A stretch of DNA of 64,000 nucleotides from Zavarzinia marina (GCF_021568905.1 NZ_JAKGSB010000004.1:124001-188000); one strand, 5' to 3'. Positions 15,282 to 21,470 are shown, counted from the stretch's first letter. Numbers and translations are program-made. The notes: generated by a model from the letters alone, not told the origin.

Positions 15282-15677
15282 TCACCCCTCCCGATCATCC
15301 TGTTGCGGAGCCTGTCCAGCCGGCGGAACCTCGCCTGCCAGAGCGCCGACCTCCGCAGTGACAGCGCCATCAGCCTCGTGATGATCCAGAGCCTCATGGC
15401 CCATGACCTCCCTCATGCGGCGCTCGATGGCGCGCTGTTCCTCGATGATCGACGCGAAGCGGGTATGCAGCGCCCTGATGTGGTCCATCTCCGCCGCGCC
15501 GATCTGCCGGGCATTGCCGTAGTAGAGTTGGCGCACCCTGCCCGGCTGCATCCCGCCCAGGCGGCGCCCCACGGCGTCGAACGCCCCCTTGAGGCATTCT
15601 CCCGAGTGACGCACCAGGTCGCGAACGCGGTCCTGGGCCTCAACCCTCACGGCGTCGGCCGAAAAGCTAAGCGACAT
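15282..15677 (-). CDS. Phage protein of unknown function, first gene of replication operon
   Basis: 131 residues from ATG 15677, preceded by GAGGAGG six bases upstream; the upstream in-frame ATG at 15737 lacks such a site. Residues 8-100 are helical and charged (VRVEAQDRVRDLVRHSGECLKGAFDAVGRRLGG, QLYYGNARQIGAAEMDHIRALHTRFASIIEEQRAIERRMREV). Segment MQPGRVRQLYYGNARQI has the look of a DNA-contacting helix pair. The tail is acidic and glutamine rich. It begins the leftward operon and faces a rightward gene across about 105 bases. Confidence 0.55.
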   Translation of the reverse strand: MSLSFSADAVRVEAQDRVRDLVRHSGECLKGAFDAVGRRLGGMQPGRVRQLYYGNARQIGAAEMDHIRALHTRFASIIEEQRAIERRMREVMGHEALDHHEADGAVTAEVGALAGEVPPAGQAPQQDDREG

Positions 15678-15783
15678 ACGGGCCTCCTCGCGCGGAGACG
15701 AAAAATTCTTGCGCGGAAACTGATCGTCTGACTTCACGGCTCACCCCTCTGCGACCTTCCACATCGCAGGAGGTGATGTCCGA

Positions 15784-16029
15784 ATGACTGACGAGACGCA
15801 GAGCAACGTGATCGCATGGCCGGGCCGGGGTGTTGCAGCACCCCGCCGGAACTTGGTCGAGCCTCTCGAAATTCAGGCCGCGCTGATGGCGGCGGCCCAC
15901 CGCAAGGAAGCGGCGTTCGATCGAGCGCGGGCAGACGCCTGCGCCCTCGACTACCCGGATCTCGCGGCGGCCTACGATATTCTCGCGGCGGCGCGCGAGG
16001 GGCTGGCGGCCGTGCTCGACGGGCCGTGA
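15784..16029 (+). CDS. Small acidic/helical phage protein with a perfect Shine-Dalgarno
   Basis: 81 residues. The sequence AGGAGGTGAT at 15768-15777 is fully complementary to the 3' end of alphaproteobacterial 16S rRNA and sits six bases before ATG 15784, so strong translation is expected. The protein is alanine rich and helical (IQAALMAAAHRKEAAFDRARADACALDYPDLAAAYDILAAAREG). It is transcribed away from the replication operon and ends two bases before the tRNA-like element on the other strand. Function unknown. Confidence 0.55.
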   Translation: MTDETQSNVIAWPGRGVAAPRRNLVEPLEIQAALMAAAHRKEAAFDRARADACALDYPDLAAAYDILAAAREGLAAVLDGP

Positions 16030-16031
16030 TA

Positions 16032-16128
16032 TGGCACCCCCGGCAGGACTCGAACCTGCATACGGCCGAGTGGAGTTGAACAACCGAGTCTGGCTTATGA
16101 GACCAGACGGGCCGCCGGGCCTCCCCGC
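16032..16128 (-). tRNA. tRNA-like element with CAT anticodon arm (degenerate?)
   Basis: Read leftward, the 3' half is well formed: T arm GCAGG-TTCGAGT-CCTGC, then CGGGGGT, G, CCA (16032-16034). An anticodon arm CTGGT-CTCATAA-GCCAG gives anticodon CAT (16097-16099), as in Met or Ile2 tRNAs. Between them lies an unusually long variable region of about 28 bases containing GTTG/CAAC. A D-arm-like GGCC-CGGC-GGCC is present, but the 5' acceptor strand expected to pair with CGGGGGT is not found. It is either a decayed tRNA or a non-canonical one. Confidence 0.45.
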
Positions 16129-16329
16129 CGAAAAAGCCTTGCGCGGGCCGGGCTTGATACCGGCTACGGCTTTCCCGCCCTGCGCAGAGCGGGGATGCAG
16201 AGGCGCCGAGTTTACGGCTTGTTGGCCTGTCGTTGACGGCCCCCGATGGAGATTGCCCCTACCGTGCAGGCGCGCGTGTCCATCCACGCCGCCGCGCAAG
16301 TTCGTGCCCGCCGCGAGAGCGAGGGAATA

Positions 16330-16403
16330 TGGCACAGGCGGCAGGAGTCGAACCCGCACCCCCGATTTTGGAGACCGGTGCTCTACCATTGAGCTACGCC
16401 CAT
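16330..16403 (-). tRNA. tRNA-Trp (CCA), prophage-encoded
   Basis: 74 bases with all arms: acceptor ATGGGCG/CGCCTGT with encoded CCA, D arm GCTC-GAGC, anticodon arm CCGGT-CTCCAAA-ATCGG (anticodon CCA) and T arm GCGGG-TTCGACT-CCTGC. It lies inside the prophage, and its 5' end overlaps the last 21 bases of the methyltransferase-like gene. About 200 bases separating it from the tRNA-like element to the left (16129-16329) hold no supported gene. Confidence 0.85.
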
Positions 16404-17024
16404 CGGAACCAGATCCAGTTCGAGCGGCCTGCCCCACTGGTCAGCCATCGCCTCGGCGATGCCTGTGAATGTCCGGCTGCGCTCTTTCCAGCGGTCGGGT
16501 CCGGGAGGCATCCGGAAGACGCGCTGCTCCCGGCCGGCGACGATCTTGGTCGGGACAAGCTTCGGCAGCCCCTTGAGCCAGAGACAGGTCGCCTTCGTTT
16601 CGCCATGACCGAATTGCCATGGCTGAATGGTCTGGGCCGGCGCTCTGTAATTCCGGATCAGGGCCTTGGCATGGCGGTGCATGATCGGGTTTTCGACCGC
16701 GATCCGAGGCACGGGGGCATTCCAGAAGGCGCTGAACAGGTCCGCCGCATCCTGCAATTCCGACTGGATCTGGTGTGCCGACTTTCCGGCCGGTGGCTTC
16801 GACAGCCAGCGGACGCCGGAATTGCACAGCCGGGTGCAAGGTGGATGAAACACGGCCAGCAGATCCCAGCCTTCATTCAGGTAATCGCGGGCGTCGCCCA
16901 CGATGTGCTTGTTGCTGCGGTCTTCCGACGGCAGCAGGTCGCAGGACCAAGCGTCGTGACCGCGCGCGGCGAACGCTCGCCGGACGACGCCGGAGAATTC
17001 GCAGGCGACAAGGACGCGGCCCAT
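16383..17024 (-). CDS. Phage DNA cytosine methyltransferase-like protein
   Basis: 213 residues. N-terminal RVLVACEFSGVVRRAFAARGHDAWSCDLLPSED is the AdoMet-binding motif of a Rossmann methyltransferase, followed by a Pro-Pro-Cys catalytic-type motif (AVFHPPCTRLCNSGVRWL, about residue 62) and an E-N motif (RIAVENPIMH). These mark the compact C5-cytosine methyltransferase family common in phages, used against host restriction. The target-recognition part is short. The coding sequence runs into the tRNA-Trp gene, so the last seven residues and the stop are shared with the tRNA. It starts three bases after the Cro-like gene. Confidence 0.65.
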   Translation of the reverse strand: MGRVLVACEFSGVVRRAFAARGHDAWSCDLLPSEDRSNKHIVGDARDYLNEGWDLLAVFHPPCTRLCNSGVRWLSKPPAGKSAHQIQSELQDAADLFSAFWNAPVPRIAVENPIMHRHAKALIRNYRAPAQTIQPWQFGHGETKATCLWLKGLPKLVPTKIVAGREQRVFRMPPGPDRWKERSRTFTGIAEAMADQWGRPLELDLVPMGVAQW

Positions 17025-17027
17025 CGG

Positions 17028-17225
17028 TCAGCGCCCCGGTGACTGAGTGGCGATGAATTGGCGCACCTTTTCGCGCGTCTGCCGCCGCAACTCCCGGCCG
17101 CCCTCCAGTTGGAAGACAAGCGCGGGGTCTTTCAGCGCAGCCGATCCGAAGGCGGACTTCGTCATGCCTGTCGCGCCAAGGAAGGCGCGGATTTCGGGGA
17201 GGATGGGGTCCAGGTCTTGCGTCAT
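17028..17225 (-). CDS. Cro-like small regulator
   Basis: 65 residues from ATG 17225. A compact helix-turn-helix-like core (LPEIRAFLGATGMTKSAFGSAALKDPALVFQLEGGRELRRQTREKVRQFIA) resembles small alphaproteobacterial phage regulators. It is divergent from the repressor gene across the operator region, the classical place for a Cro-type protein. Its promoter has TTGACA and TAAGTT 17 bases apart, each overlapping a repressor operator. No Shine-Dalgarno is evident. A longer frame to 17264 would cross the promoter and was rejected. Confidence 0.6.
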   Translation of the reverse strand: MTQDLDPILPEIRAFLGATGMTKSAFGSAALKDPALVFQLEGGRELRRQTREKVRQFIATQSPGR

Positions 17226-17228
17226 GGC

Positions 17229-17246
17229 GCTAGGAAACTTACTAGC
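17229..17246. promoter_or_regulatory. Repressor operator, imperfect copy
   Basis: GCTAGGAAACTTACTAGC aligns with the AATAGGAACGTTCCTATT operators found at 18838 and 18869, keeping TAGGAA in the left half. It covers the -10 region (17236-17241) of the leftward Cro-like promoter. Confidence 0.5.
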
Positions 17247-17264
17247 CCGCCGAGGCGGTGTCAA
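17236..17264 (-). promoter_or_regulatory. Leftward early promoter (Cro-like gene)
   Basis: Read leftward: TTGACA (17264-17259), a 17-base spacer, TAAGTT (17241-17236). The consensus -35 and correct spacing indicate a strong sigma-70-type promoter; both boxes are covered by repressor operators. Confidence 0.65.
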
Positions 17265-17280
17265 TAGGATGGTTCCTATT
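17263..17280. promoter_or_regulatory. Repressor operator, near-perfect copy
   Basis: AATAGGATGGTTCCTATT differs from the perfect palindrome AATAGGAACGTTCCTATT at the two central-left bases. It overlaps the -35 box of the leftward promoter and lies 35 bases before the repressor ATG. Confidence 0.65.
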
Positions 17281-17299
17281 GGCCTTTCGCTGACCTAGC

Positions 17300-17315
17300 G
17301 ACGAGATTACTCGTC
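17300..17315 (+). other. Perfect hairpin directly before the repressor start codon
   Basis: GACGAG-ATTA-CTCGTC ends on the base before ATG 17316. No Shine-Dalgarno sequence is present, so the message may be leaderless or the hairpin may control initiation. A DNA palindrome bound by protein is an alternative. Confidence 0.5.
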
Positions 17316-18287
17316 ATGGAAATGGACCCTGCCCGCAATTTGCTGCTCGGCCTCATGGCAAAGGCGGGCGCCACCTATGCTGAGTTGTCCCGCCTCGTCG
17401 GGAAGAACGACACCTACATTCAGCAGTACATCACCAAGGGCTCTCCGGTAGAATTGGGCGAACAGCAGCGAGAGCTATTGGGGGAACATTTCGGCGTTGA
17501 CCCCGATCTGTTCCGACGATCTGACCACCCGAAAAGAATTGCCGCCGCTGCATCATCCGAAGACGAGCCGGCGCCCGCTCCGCACATGAATCGTGTCGCC
17601 ACCGAAATCGAGCGCCGCATGACCCGGCTGGGGTCGAACCCCAAGCGCCTGGCCAAGGAGGCCGGCCTGGGCGAAACCGCCGTCCGGGACATCCTGAAGG
17701 GCATCTCGGATTCACCCCGGGTCAGCACCCTGACGAAACTCGCCAAGGCGCTGGGCTGCACCGTCGCGGACCTGACGGGCGAGAGCGCGATCGAGCCCCG
17801 CCGCCTCTCCGCGTCGCGTGTCGAGGAACGCGAGCGGGATGACTTGGAACCGAATATTTCGATCGACGAGCTGGACGTGGCGGCGGGGAACGCTTCCGGC
17901 GGACAGATCCACGAGCGGAACGACACCGACTATGGCGAGCGCGTGGTGGCGCGCTGGGAGGTGCCGACGAATGTTCTCAGGGCCTACACCAGCGCGCCGG
18001 CGGCCAGCCTGAAGGTCATCACATGCGTCGGAGATTCGAATGAGCCGGCGCTCATGCCCGGCCAACGGGTACTGGTCGATCTCGACCAGAGGCTCCCCTC
18101 GCCCCCCGGCTTTTTCGCGATATGGGATGGCGTGGGGGAGATCATCAAGCGACTTGAGGTCATCCACGGCTCCGATCCGGTCCGCGTCATCGTCCGATCC
18201 GCCAATCCCGCCTATGAGCCTTACGAACGCCTACTCGCGGACCTCGTCATCAATGGCCGCGTCATCGGCAAGTGGCAATGGACGTGA
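17316..18287 (+). CDS. CI/LexA-type prophage repressor with two HTH domains
   Basis: 323 residues. Residues 1-70 form one helix-turn-helix (TYAELSRLVGKNDTYIQQYITKG) and residues 90-155 a second (NPKRLAKEAGLGETAVRDILKG, LTKLAKALGCTVADLTG). The C-terminus from about 215 is an S24/LexA peptidase domain: the serine lies in CVGDSNEPALMPGQRVLVD and the general-base lysine in GEIIKRLEV. Such repressors cleave themselves on SOS induction, releasing the prophage. No clear Ala-Gly cleavage pair is obvious except near AAGNASGG. Operators lie on both sides of the gene. Confidence 0.85.
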   Translation: MEMDPARNLLLGLMAKAGATYAELSRLVGKNDTYIQQYITKGSPVELGEQQRELLGEHFGVDPDLFRRSDHPKRIAAAASSEDEPAPAPHMNRVATEIERRMTRLGSNPKRLAKEAGLGETAVRDILKGISDSPRVSTLTKLAKALGCTVADLTGESAIEPRRLSASRVEERERDDLEPNISIDELDVAAGNASGGQIHERNDTDYGERVVARWEVPTNVLRAYTSAPAASLKVITCVGDSNEPALMPGQRVLVDLDQRLPSPPGFFAIWDGVGEIIKRLEVIHGSDPVRVIVRSANPAYEPYERLLADLVINGRVIGKWQWT

Positions 18288-18300
18288 ACGCCCGGCGCCC

Positions 18301-18546
18301 TCACCCCTCAATCACCCGACCAAGGCTCGTCGCTAGCCCGTAGGCCCGCACCGCACCGGCCGGCGGCTCGACCTCGATCCAGACCAGGCGCGGGTTGTGG
18401 CCGGGCAATGGCGACGCATGGTCCGCCAGCACAGCAACGCGCAGGACGCCGGCGCCATCCACGATCAGGTGGCGCTCGCCGGGTCGGTGCCGACAGAGAG
18501 CGGGATCGGCCCTGACCGGCCCCTCCCCCACATTTGCAGTCAGCAA
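18301..18546 (-). CDS. Small hypothetical protein, coupled to exported protein gene
   Basis: 81 residues from a TTG at 18546 that overlaps the end of the upstream 80-aa gene. The sequence shows GERHLIVDGAGVLRVAVLADHASPL, PRLVWIEVEPPAGAVRAYGLATSLGRVIEG, plausible as a small beta/alpha protein. No ribosome-binding site is visible, so translation would depend on coupling. It converges on the repressor gene and fills the gap between that gene and the exported protein. Moderate support only. Confidence 0.4.
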   Translation of the reverse strand: MLTANVGEGPVRADPALCRHRPGERHLIVDGAGVLRVAVLADHASPLPGHNPRLVWIEVEPPAGAVRAYGLATSLGRVIEG

Positions 18547-18782
18547 AGCCGACCGATACCGCAGTTCGAGCCGCGATAGGGGCTATGGGTGCCGGGCTTT
18601 CCCGTGTAGGGGTTCACGTTCCCCTGGGTCGAATAGTTGTCGTAGGGATTTCCATTCGGGGACGACCGATGGTGCCCCTGCACGTAGGTACCGTCATTGC
18701 GGAAATAGCCGTTAACCCACTGATCGGCCATGGCCGGCGCGGCGGCAAGGCCTAGCGCCACGCCCAGAAAAATCGCTCGCAT
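18540..18782 (-). CDS. Small exported prophage protein
   Basis: 80 residues. MRAIFLGVALGLAAAPAMA is a clear signal peptide with an AMA cleavage site. The mature part (DQWVNGYFRNDGTYVQGHHRSSPNGNPYDNYSTQGNVNPYTGKPG) is aromatic, glycine and asparagine rich, with a conserved GYFRxDGTYV...H.R pattern known from small envelope proteins of proteobacteria. It is transcribed leftward from the region holding the two perfect repressor operators, opposite the early operon. This invites a role in lysogenic conversion or exclusion, which is inference. Confidence 0.6.
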   Translation of the reverse strand: MRAIFLGVALGLAAAPAMADQWVNGYFRNDGTYVQGHHRSSPNGNPYDNYSTQGNVNPYTGKPGTHSPYRGSNCGIGRLC

Positions 18783-18837
18783 CGCAACCTCCCAACCAAT
18801 GCGCGAATGAGGGTACGCACTGGGCGAAATTCCGTCC

Positions 18838-18855
18838 AATAGGAACGTTCCTATT
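18838..18855. promoter_or_regulatory. Repressor operator, perfect palindrome
   Basis: AATAGGAACGTTCCTATT, an exact 18-base palindrome, between the exported-protein gene and the early operon. Confidence 0.75.
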
Positions 18856-18868
18856 TTTCCCATTGCGT

Positions 18869-18886
18869 AATAGGAACGTTCCTATT
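18869..18886. promoter_or_regulatory. Repressor operator, perfect palindrome
   Basis: A second exact copy of AATAGGAACGTTCCTATT. Centres of the two copies are 31 bases apart, close to three helical turns, so dimers would bind on the same face and could cooperate. Control of the rightward early operon starting at 18918 is expected. Confidence 0.75.
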
Positions 18887-18917
18887 AGCATCATCCCCAT
18901 CACCACAGGGGATGACC

Positions 18918-19127
18918 ATGACCAAAGACGCCGCCCGCACCATCCAGACCAGCCGCTCCCATCTGCCGGGCAATCCGGGCGCTTATGCCCGCAGCATGTC
19001 GGCCGGCATCCGCTCCGCGCTGTCGGCCCGCACCGCCAAGGCGATCCGCGCCGCGATCATCGAGGACGGGGCCGAGGTCCATTTCGTCGGGCTCGCCACG
19101 GGCTGCCCCGTTGCGGTGGAGGCCTGA
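18918..19127 (+). CDS. First gene of early operon, unknown function
   Basis: 69 residues from ATG 18918, preceded by AGGGGATG; ATG 18912 has no spacing to a ribosome-binding site. The protein starts MTKDAARTIQTSRSHLPGNPGAYARSM and continues with a basic alanine-rich helix (AGIRSALSARTAKAIRAAII) and a short beta end (EVHFVGLATGCPVAVEA). It directly follows the twin operators, so it is repressed in the lysogen. No family recognised. Confidence 0.5.
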   Translation: MTKDAARTIQTSRSHLPGNPGAYARSMSAGIRSALSARTAKAIRAAIIEDGAEVHFVGLATGCPVAVEA

Positions 19128-19129
19128 CC

Positions 19130-20410
19130 ATGACCGCCGCCGAAACCGCCGCAACCCCTGCGCCGGCCCTGACGATCACCCTCGCCAAGATCCGGTCTTG
19201 GGGCGCCTGCGCTGATGGCCGCGACTGGTTCCGCGCCCGCTTTCCCGAGAAGGAGGGCGCCTCTTACGCCGCAGTCATGGCGGCCCTGACCGAAGATCGG
19301 CGGACCGGGGACGCCCAATGGCTGGCTGACGCGATTTTTGCCGACCTCCTGAAGGAGCCGGGGCAGATCGCAACCCAATTCGTCGCCGGCAGTGACACCG
19401 AAGTGGATGCGGTGATCGAGGCGACCAAGCCTCAACCCGTCGACGCAGCTAAGGTCGAGACTTCGGGGCCGCTCAACGACAATGGCGGCTACGGCGCCCG
19501 GATCGGCAGCAGCGGCAACGACGCCCGGATCGGCAGCAGCGGCAACGACGCCCGGATCGGCAGCAGCGGCAACCACGCCCAGATCGGCAGCAGCGGCAAC
19601 GACGCCCAGATCGGCAGCAGCGGCTACGGCGCCCGGATCGGCAGCAGCGGCTACGGCGCCCGGATCGGCAGCAGCGGCAACGACGCCCAGATCGGCAGCA
19701 GCGGCTACGGCGCCCAGATCGGCAGCAGCGGCTACGGCGCCCGGATCGGCAGCAGCGGCTACGACGCCCGGATCGGCAGCAGCGGCAACGACGCCCAGAT
19801 CGGCAGCAGCGGCTACGGCGCCCGGATCGGCAGCAGCGGCAACGACGCCCGGATCGGCAGCAGCGGCTACGGCGCCCGGATCGGCAGCAGCGGCAACGAC
19901 GCCCAGATCGGCAGCAGCGGCTACGGCGCCTGGATCGGCAGCAGCGGCAACCACGCCCAGATCGGCAGCAGCGGCAACGACGCCCGGATCGGCAGCAGCG
20001 GCTACGGCGCCCGGATCGGCAGCAGCGGCAACCACGCCCAGATCGGCAGCAGCGGCGACGACGCCCAGATCGGCAGCAGCGGCTACGGCGCCCGGATCGG
20101 CAGCAGCGGCGACGACGCCCGGATCGGCAGCAGCGGCGACGACGCCCGGATCGGCAGCAGCGGCGACGACGCCCGGATCGGCAGCAGCGGCGACGACGCC
20201 CGGATCGTGGCGACCGGGCGGAATGCCGCCATCGCGTGCGTCTGCCCCGGCGCTCGCGCCCGGGCGGCGGACGGCGGCTTCATTGCCCTCGCGTGGCACG
20301 ACGGCGAGCGCCCCCGCATCGCTGTCGGATATGTCGGCGAAACCATCAAGGCCGACACTTGGTACGCCGTCGACAGCACCACCGGCGCGCTGATTGAAGT
20401 GGAGGCCTAA
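19130..20410 (+). CDS. Early protein with 26 x 9-residue beta-helix-like repeats
   Basis: 426 residues. An N-terminal domain of about 115 residues (IRSWGACADGRDWFRARFPEKEG, YAAVMAAL, WLADAIFADLL) is followed by 26 consecutive copies of a nine-residue unit I-G-S-S-G-x-x-A-(R/Q/W), then IVATG and a C-terminal cap (FIALAWHDGERPRIAVGYVGE, TWYAVDSTTGALIEVE). Regular short hydrophobic/Gly/Ser repeats of this sort usually form a beta-solenoid. ATG 19130 was preferred over the longer open frame from 18863, which crosses operators and another gene. Function unknown; an adhesive, DNA-mimic or inhibitor role would be guesswork. Confidence 0.6.
   Translation: MTAAETAATPAPALTITLAKIRSWGACADGRDWFRARFPEKEGASYAAVMAALTEDRRTGDAQWLADAIFADLLKEPGQIATQFVAGSDTEVDAVIEATKPQPVDAAKVETSGPLNDNGGYGARIGSSGNDARIGSSGNDARIGSSGNHAQIGSSGNDAQIGSSGYGARIGSSGYGARIGSSGNDAQIGSSGYGAQIGSSGYGARIGSSGYDARIGSSGNDAQIGSSGYGARIGSSGNDARIGSSGYGARIGSSGNDAQIGSSGYGAWIGSSGNHAQIGSSGNDARIGSSGYGARIGSSGNHAQIGSSGDDAQIGSSGYGARIGSSGDDARIGSSGDDARIGSSGDDARIGSSGDDARIVATGRNAAIACVCPGARARAADGGFIALAWHDGERPRIAVGYVGETIKADTWYAVDSTTGALIEVEA
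19502..20203 (+). repeat. Tandem repeat, 27 bp x 26 copies
   Basis: 702 bases made of exactly 26 units of ATCGGCAGCAGCGGC plus three variable codons and GCC. Variation is almost limited to codon 6 (AAC, TAC or GAC), codon 7 (GAC, GGC or CAC) and codon 9 (CGG, CAG, once TGG). The remaining codons are invariant down to the wobble base, a sign of recent expansion or gene conversion. Confidence 0.9.
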
Positions 20411-20412
20411 CC

Positions 20413-20625
20413 ATGTACCTCCACCCGAACCGAGTCATGTCAGCAGCGACCGCCATCAAGGAGGCGATGGAGCGCCTTGAGGAGCACATGGGCGCCGACA
20501 TCGAGATCGCGAGGGCGGTCGGGGCGGTCGATTTCTGGGTGCGCGACCTGATCCAGCAGGCCGAAGCGGCCAAGTCGGAAATCCTGCATCTCGCCCGCCA
20601 GATGGCCGGTGGGAGGGCCTCGTGA
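20413..20625 (+). CDS. Small helical early protein
   Basis: 70 residues, helical with alternating charge (AATAIKEAMERLEEHMGADIEIARAV, VRDLIQQAEAAKSEILHLARQM). It starts two bases after the repeat-protein stop and ends overlapping the next gene (TGATG), so it is translated in series. No domain recognised. Confidence 0.5.
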   Translation: MYLHPNRVMSAATAIKEAMERLEEHMGADIEIARAVGAVDFWVRDLIQQAEAAKSEILHLARQMAGGRAS

Positions 20626-20891
20626 TGGACCGCGCGGAAGTCATCGCCGAGCGCCGCGAGGCCTACAGGAACGCCGCCATCGATGGCCGGCGGGCTCGAT
20701 CCAACGACCTCGAAATCCTCGATGCGATCGACGCGGAGCTCTCCGCCTTCATGGAACGCCTCGCGACCCTCGCGGGGCAGGTGTCCACGGCCGATGTCTA
20801 TGGCGCTTGGGAGGATTTTCGTGACCTGGTCAACGACGGATGGGGTGACACCTTCGGTGCTGCCCGGCTCAAGGTGGAGGCGATGGAATGA
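20625..20891 (+). CDS. Small early protein, unknown
   Basis: 88 residues from ATG 20625, one base overlap with the previous stop. Predicted helical, acidic (RAEVIAERREAYRNAAIDGRR, EILDAIDAELSAFMERLATLAG, VYGAWEDFRDLVNDGWGDTFGAARL). Its tail overlaps the start of a 22-codon frame. No known family; it belongs to the early accessory block. Confidence 0.5.
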   Translation: MDRAEVIAERREAYRNAAIDGRRARSNDLEILDAIDAELSAFMERLATLAGQVSTADVYGAWEDFRDLVNDGWGDTFGAARLKVEAME

Positions 20892-20956
20892 CCGAGATCC
20901 GCGCCCGCTTCTTCGGCTTCGCCTCACGCGATCTTCCCGCCTCTATGACCTTCTGA
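20888..20956 (+). CDS. Possible 22-residue peptide
   Basis: ATG at 20888 overlaps the previous stop (ATGA) and opens a 22-codon frame (MTEIRARFFGFASRDLPASM...). It ends 12 bases before the next ATG, and its 3' end carries the AAAGGAG ribosome-binding site region of that gene. It may be a coupling peptide or without function. Confidence 0.3.
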   Translation: MTEIRARFFGFASRDLPASMTF

Positions 20957-20968
20957 AAGGAGCCCGAC

Positions 20969-21166
20969 ATGCACAGCGTTCTTCGCCCCAATTACCGCCG
21001 CGCTCGCGCCCTCGCGTTGGAGATCGAGGCCGCCAGAGCCCATCTGGACGAGGCGCGCGGTGATCCCTCCTACAGCCTCGACGACATCGAGGATTTGAAG
21101 GCCGAACTACATCACTTGGAGCGCAAGTTCTCGCTAACCGGCGTGACCTCGGAGTATGACTTATGA
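20969..21166 (+). CDS. Small coiled-coil early protein
   Basis: 65 residues with AAAGGAG well placed before ATG 20969. Mostly helix (RARALALEIEAARAHLDEARGD, LDDIEDLKAELHHLERKFSL), suggesting a coiled coil or dimer. It is coupled by ATGA to the next gene. Function unknown. Confidence 0.5.
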   Translation: MHSVLRPNYRRARALALEIEAARAHLDEARGDPSYSLDDIEDLKAELHHLERKFSLTGVTSEYDL

Positions 21167-21393
21167 GCAATCCTCATCCCGATCCGCTGTCAGACATACT
21201 CAGCAAGCCGCACGAATTGGACGGTCGGTTTGAGCGCGAGGCGAAGACTGTCATCACGTGTATCTCGGATGCCGCGCTTACCTCAATCGCCGTCAGCCTA
21301 AAGCGAATTGCAGACGCCCTTGATGGCGGCGATAGCTCTCAAGGCATTCAGAACTCCCTTTTCTTTCTCGAACAGAAGATGCATGGGCAATGA
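21163..21393 (+). CDS. Small early protein, unknown
   Basis: 76 residues starting MSNPHPDPLSDILSKPHELDGRF, with helix DAALTSIAVSLKRIADALDGG and end NSLFFLEQKMHG. Coupled on both sides (ATGA before, ATGA after). Base composition is slightly less GC-rich than neighbours. No family recognised. Confidence 0.5.
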   Translation: MSNPHPDPLSDILSKPHELDGRFEREAKTVITCISDAALTSIAVSLKRIADALDGGDSSQGIQNSLFFLEQKMHGQ

Positions 21394-21470
21394 GCAAGTC
21401 CACGATCTCCACGTTCCAGATTTTCGAGATGTTCCCCGACGCTGAGGCCGCGCGGGAGGATGACGAATGA
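21390..21470 (+). CDS. 26-residue peptide resembling an IS1595-type transposase N-terminus
   Basis: ATG 21390 overlaps the upstream stop, and the stop overlaps the next ATG. The peptide MSKSTISTFQIFEMFPDAEA followed by AREDDE resembles the first residues of IS1595/ISXO2 transposases, which start with a F-x-x-F-PD-x-x-A pattern before a zinc ribbon. No zinc ribbon or catalytic part follows. It could be a remnant kept because it couples translation. The resemblance is from memory and weak at this length. Confidence 0.35.
   Translation: MSKSTISTFQIFEMFPDAEAAREDDE

Noticed and set aside
16032-16128. tmRNA or permuted tRNA
   Set aside because: No tag-peptide frame and no GGGG-type 5' tmRNA piece were found; the order D-like, anticodon, T arm is not permuted.
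18863-19129. N-terminal extension of the repeat protein
   Set aside because: It would start inside an operator and overlap the 69-aa gene completely; ATG 19130 is directly coupled to that gene's stop.
19502-20203. CRISPR array or diversity-generating retroelement
   Set aside because: The units are directly adjacent without spacers and stay in one reading frame, so it is no CRISPR array. Codon variation at AAC (to TAC, GAC) recalls adenine mutagenesis, but no reverse transcriptase or template repeat is present.
21390-21470. Full insertion sequence of the IS1595 type
   Set aside because: Only a short N-terminal resemblance; no zinc ribbon, DDE residues or terminal inverted repeats follow.
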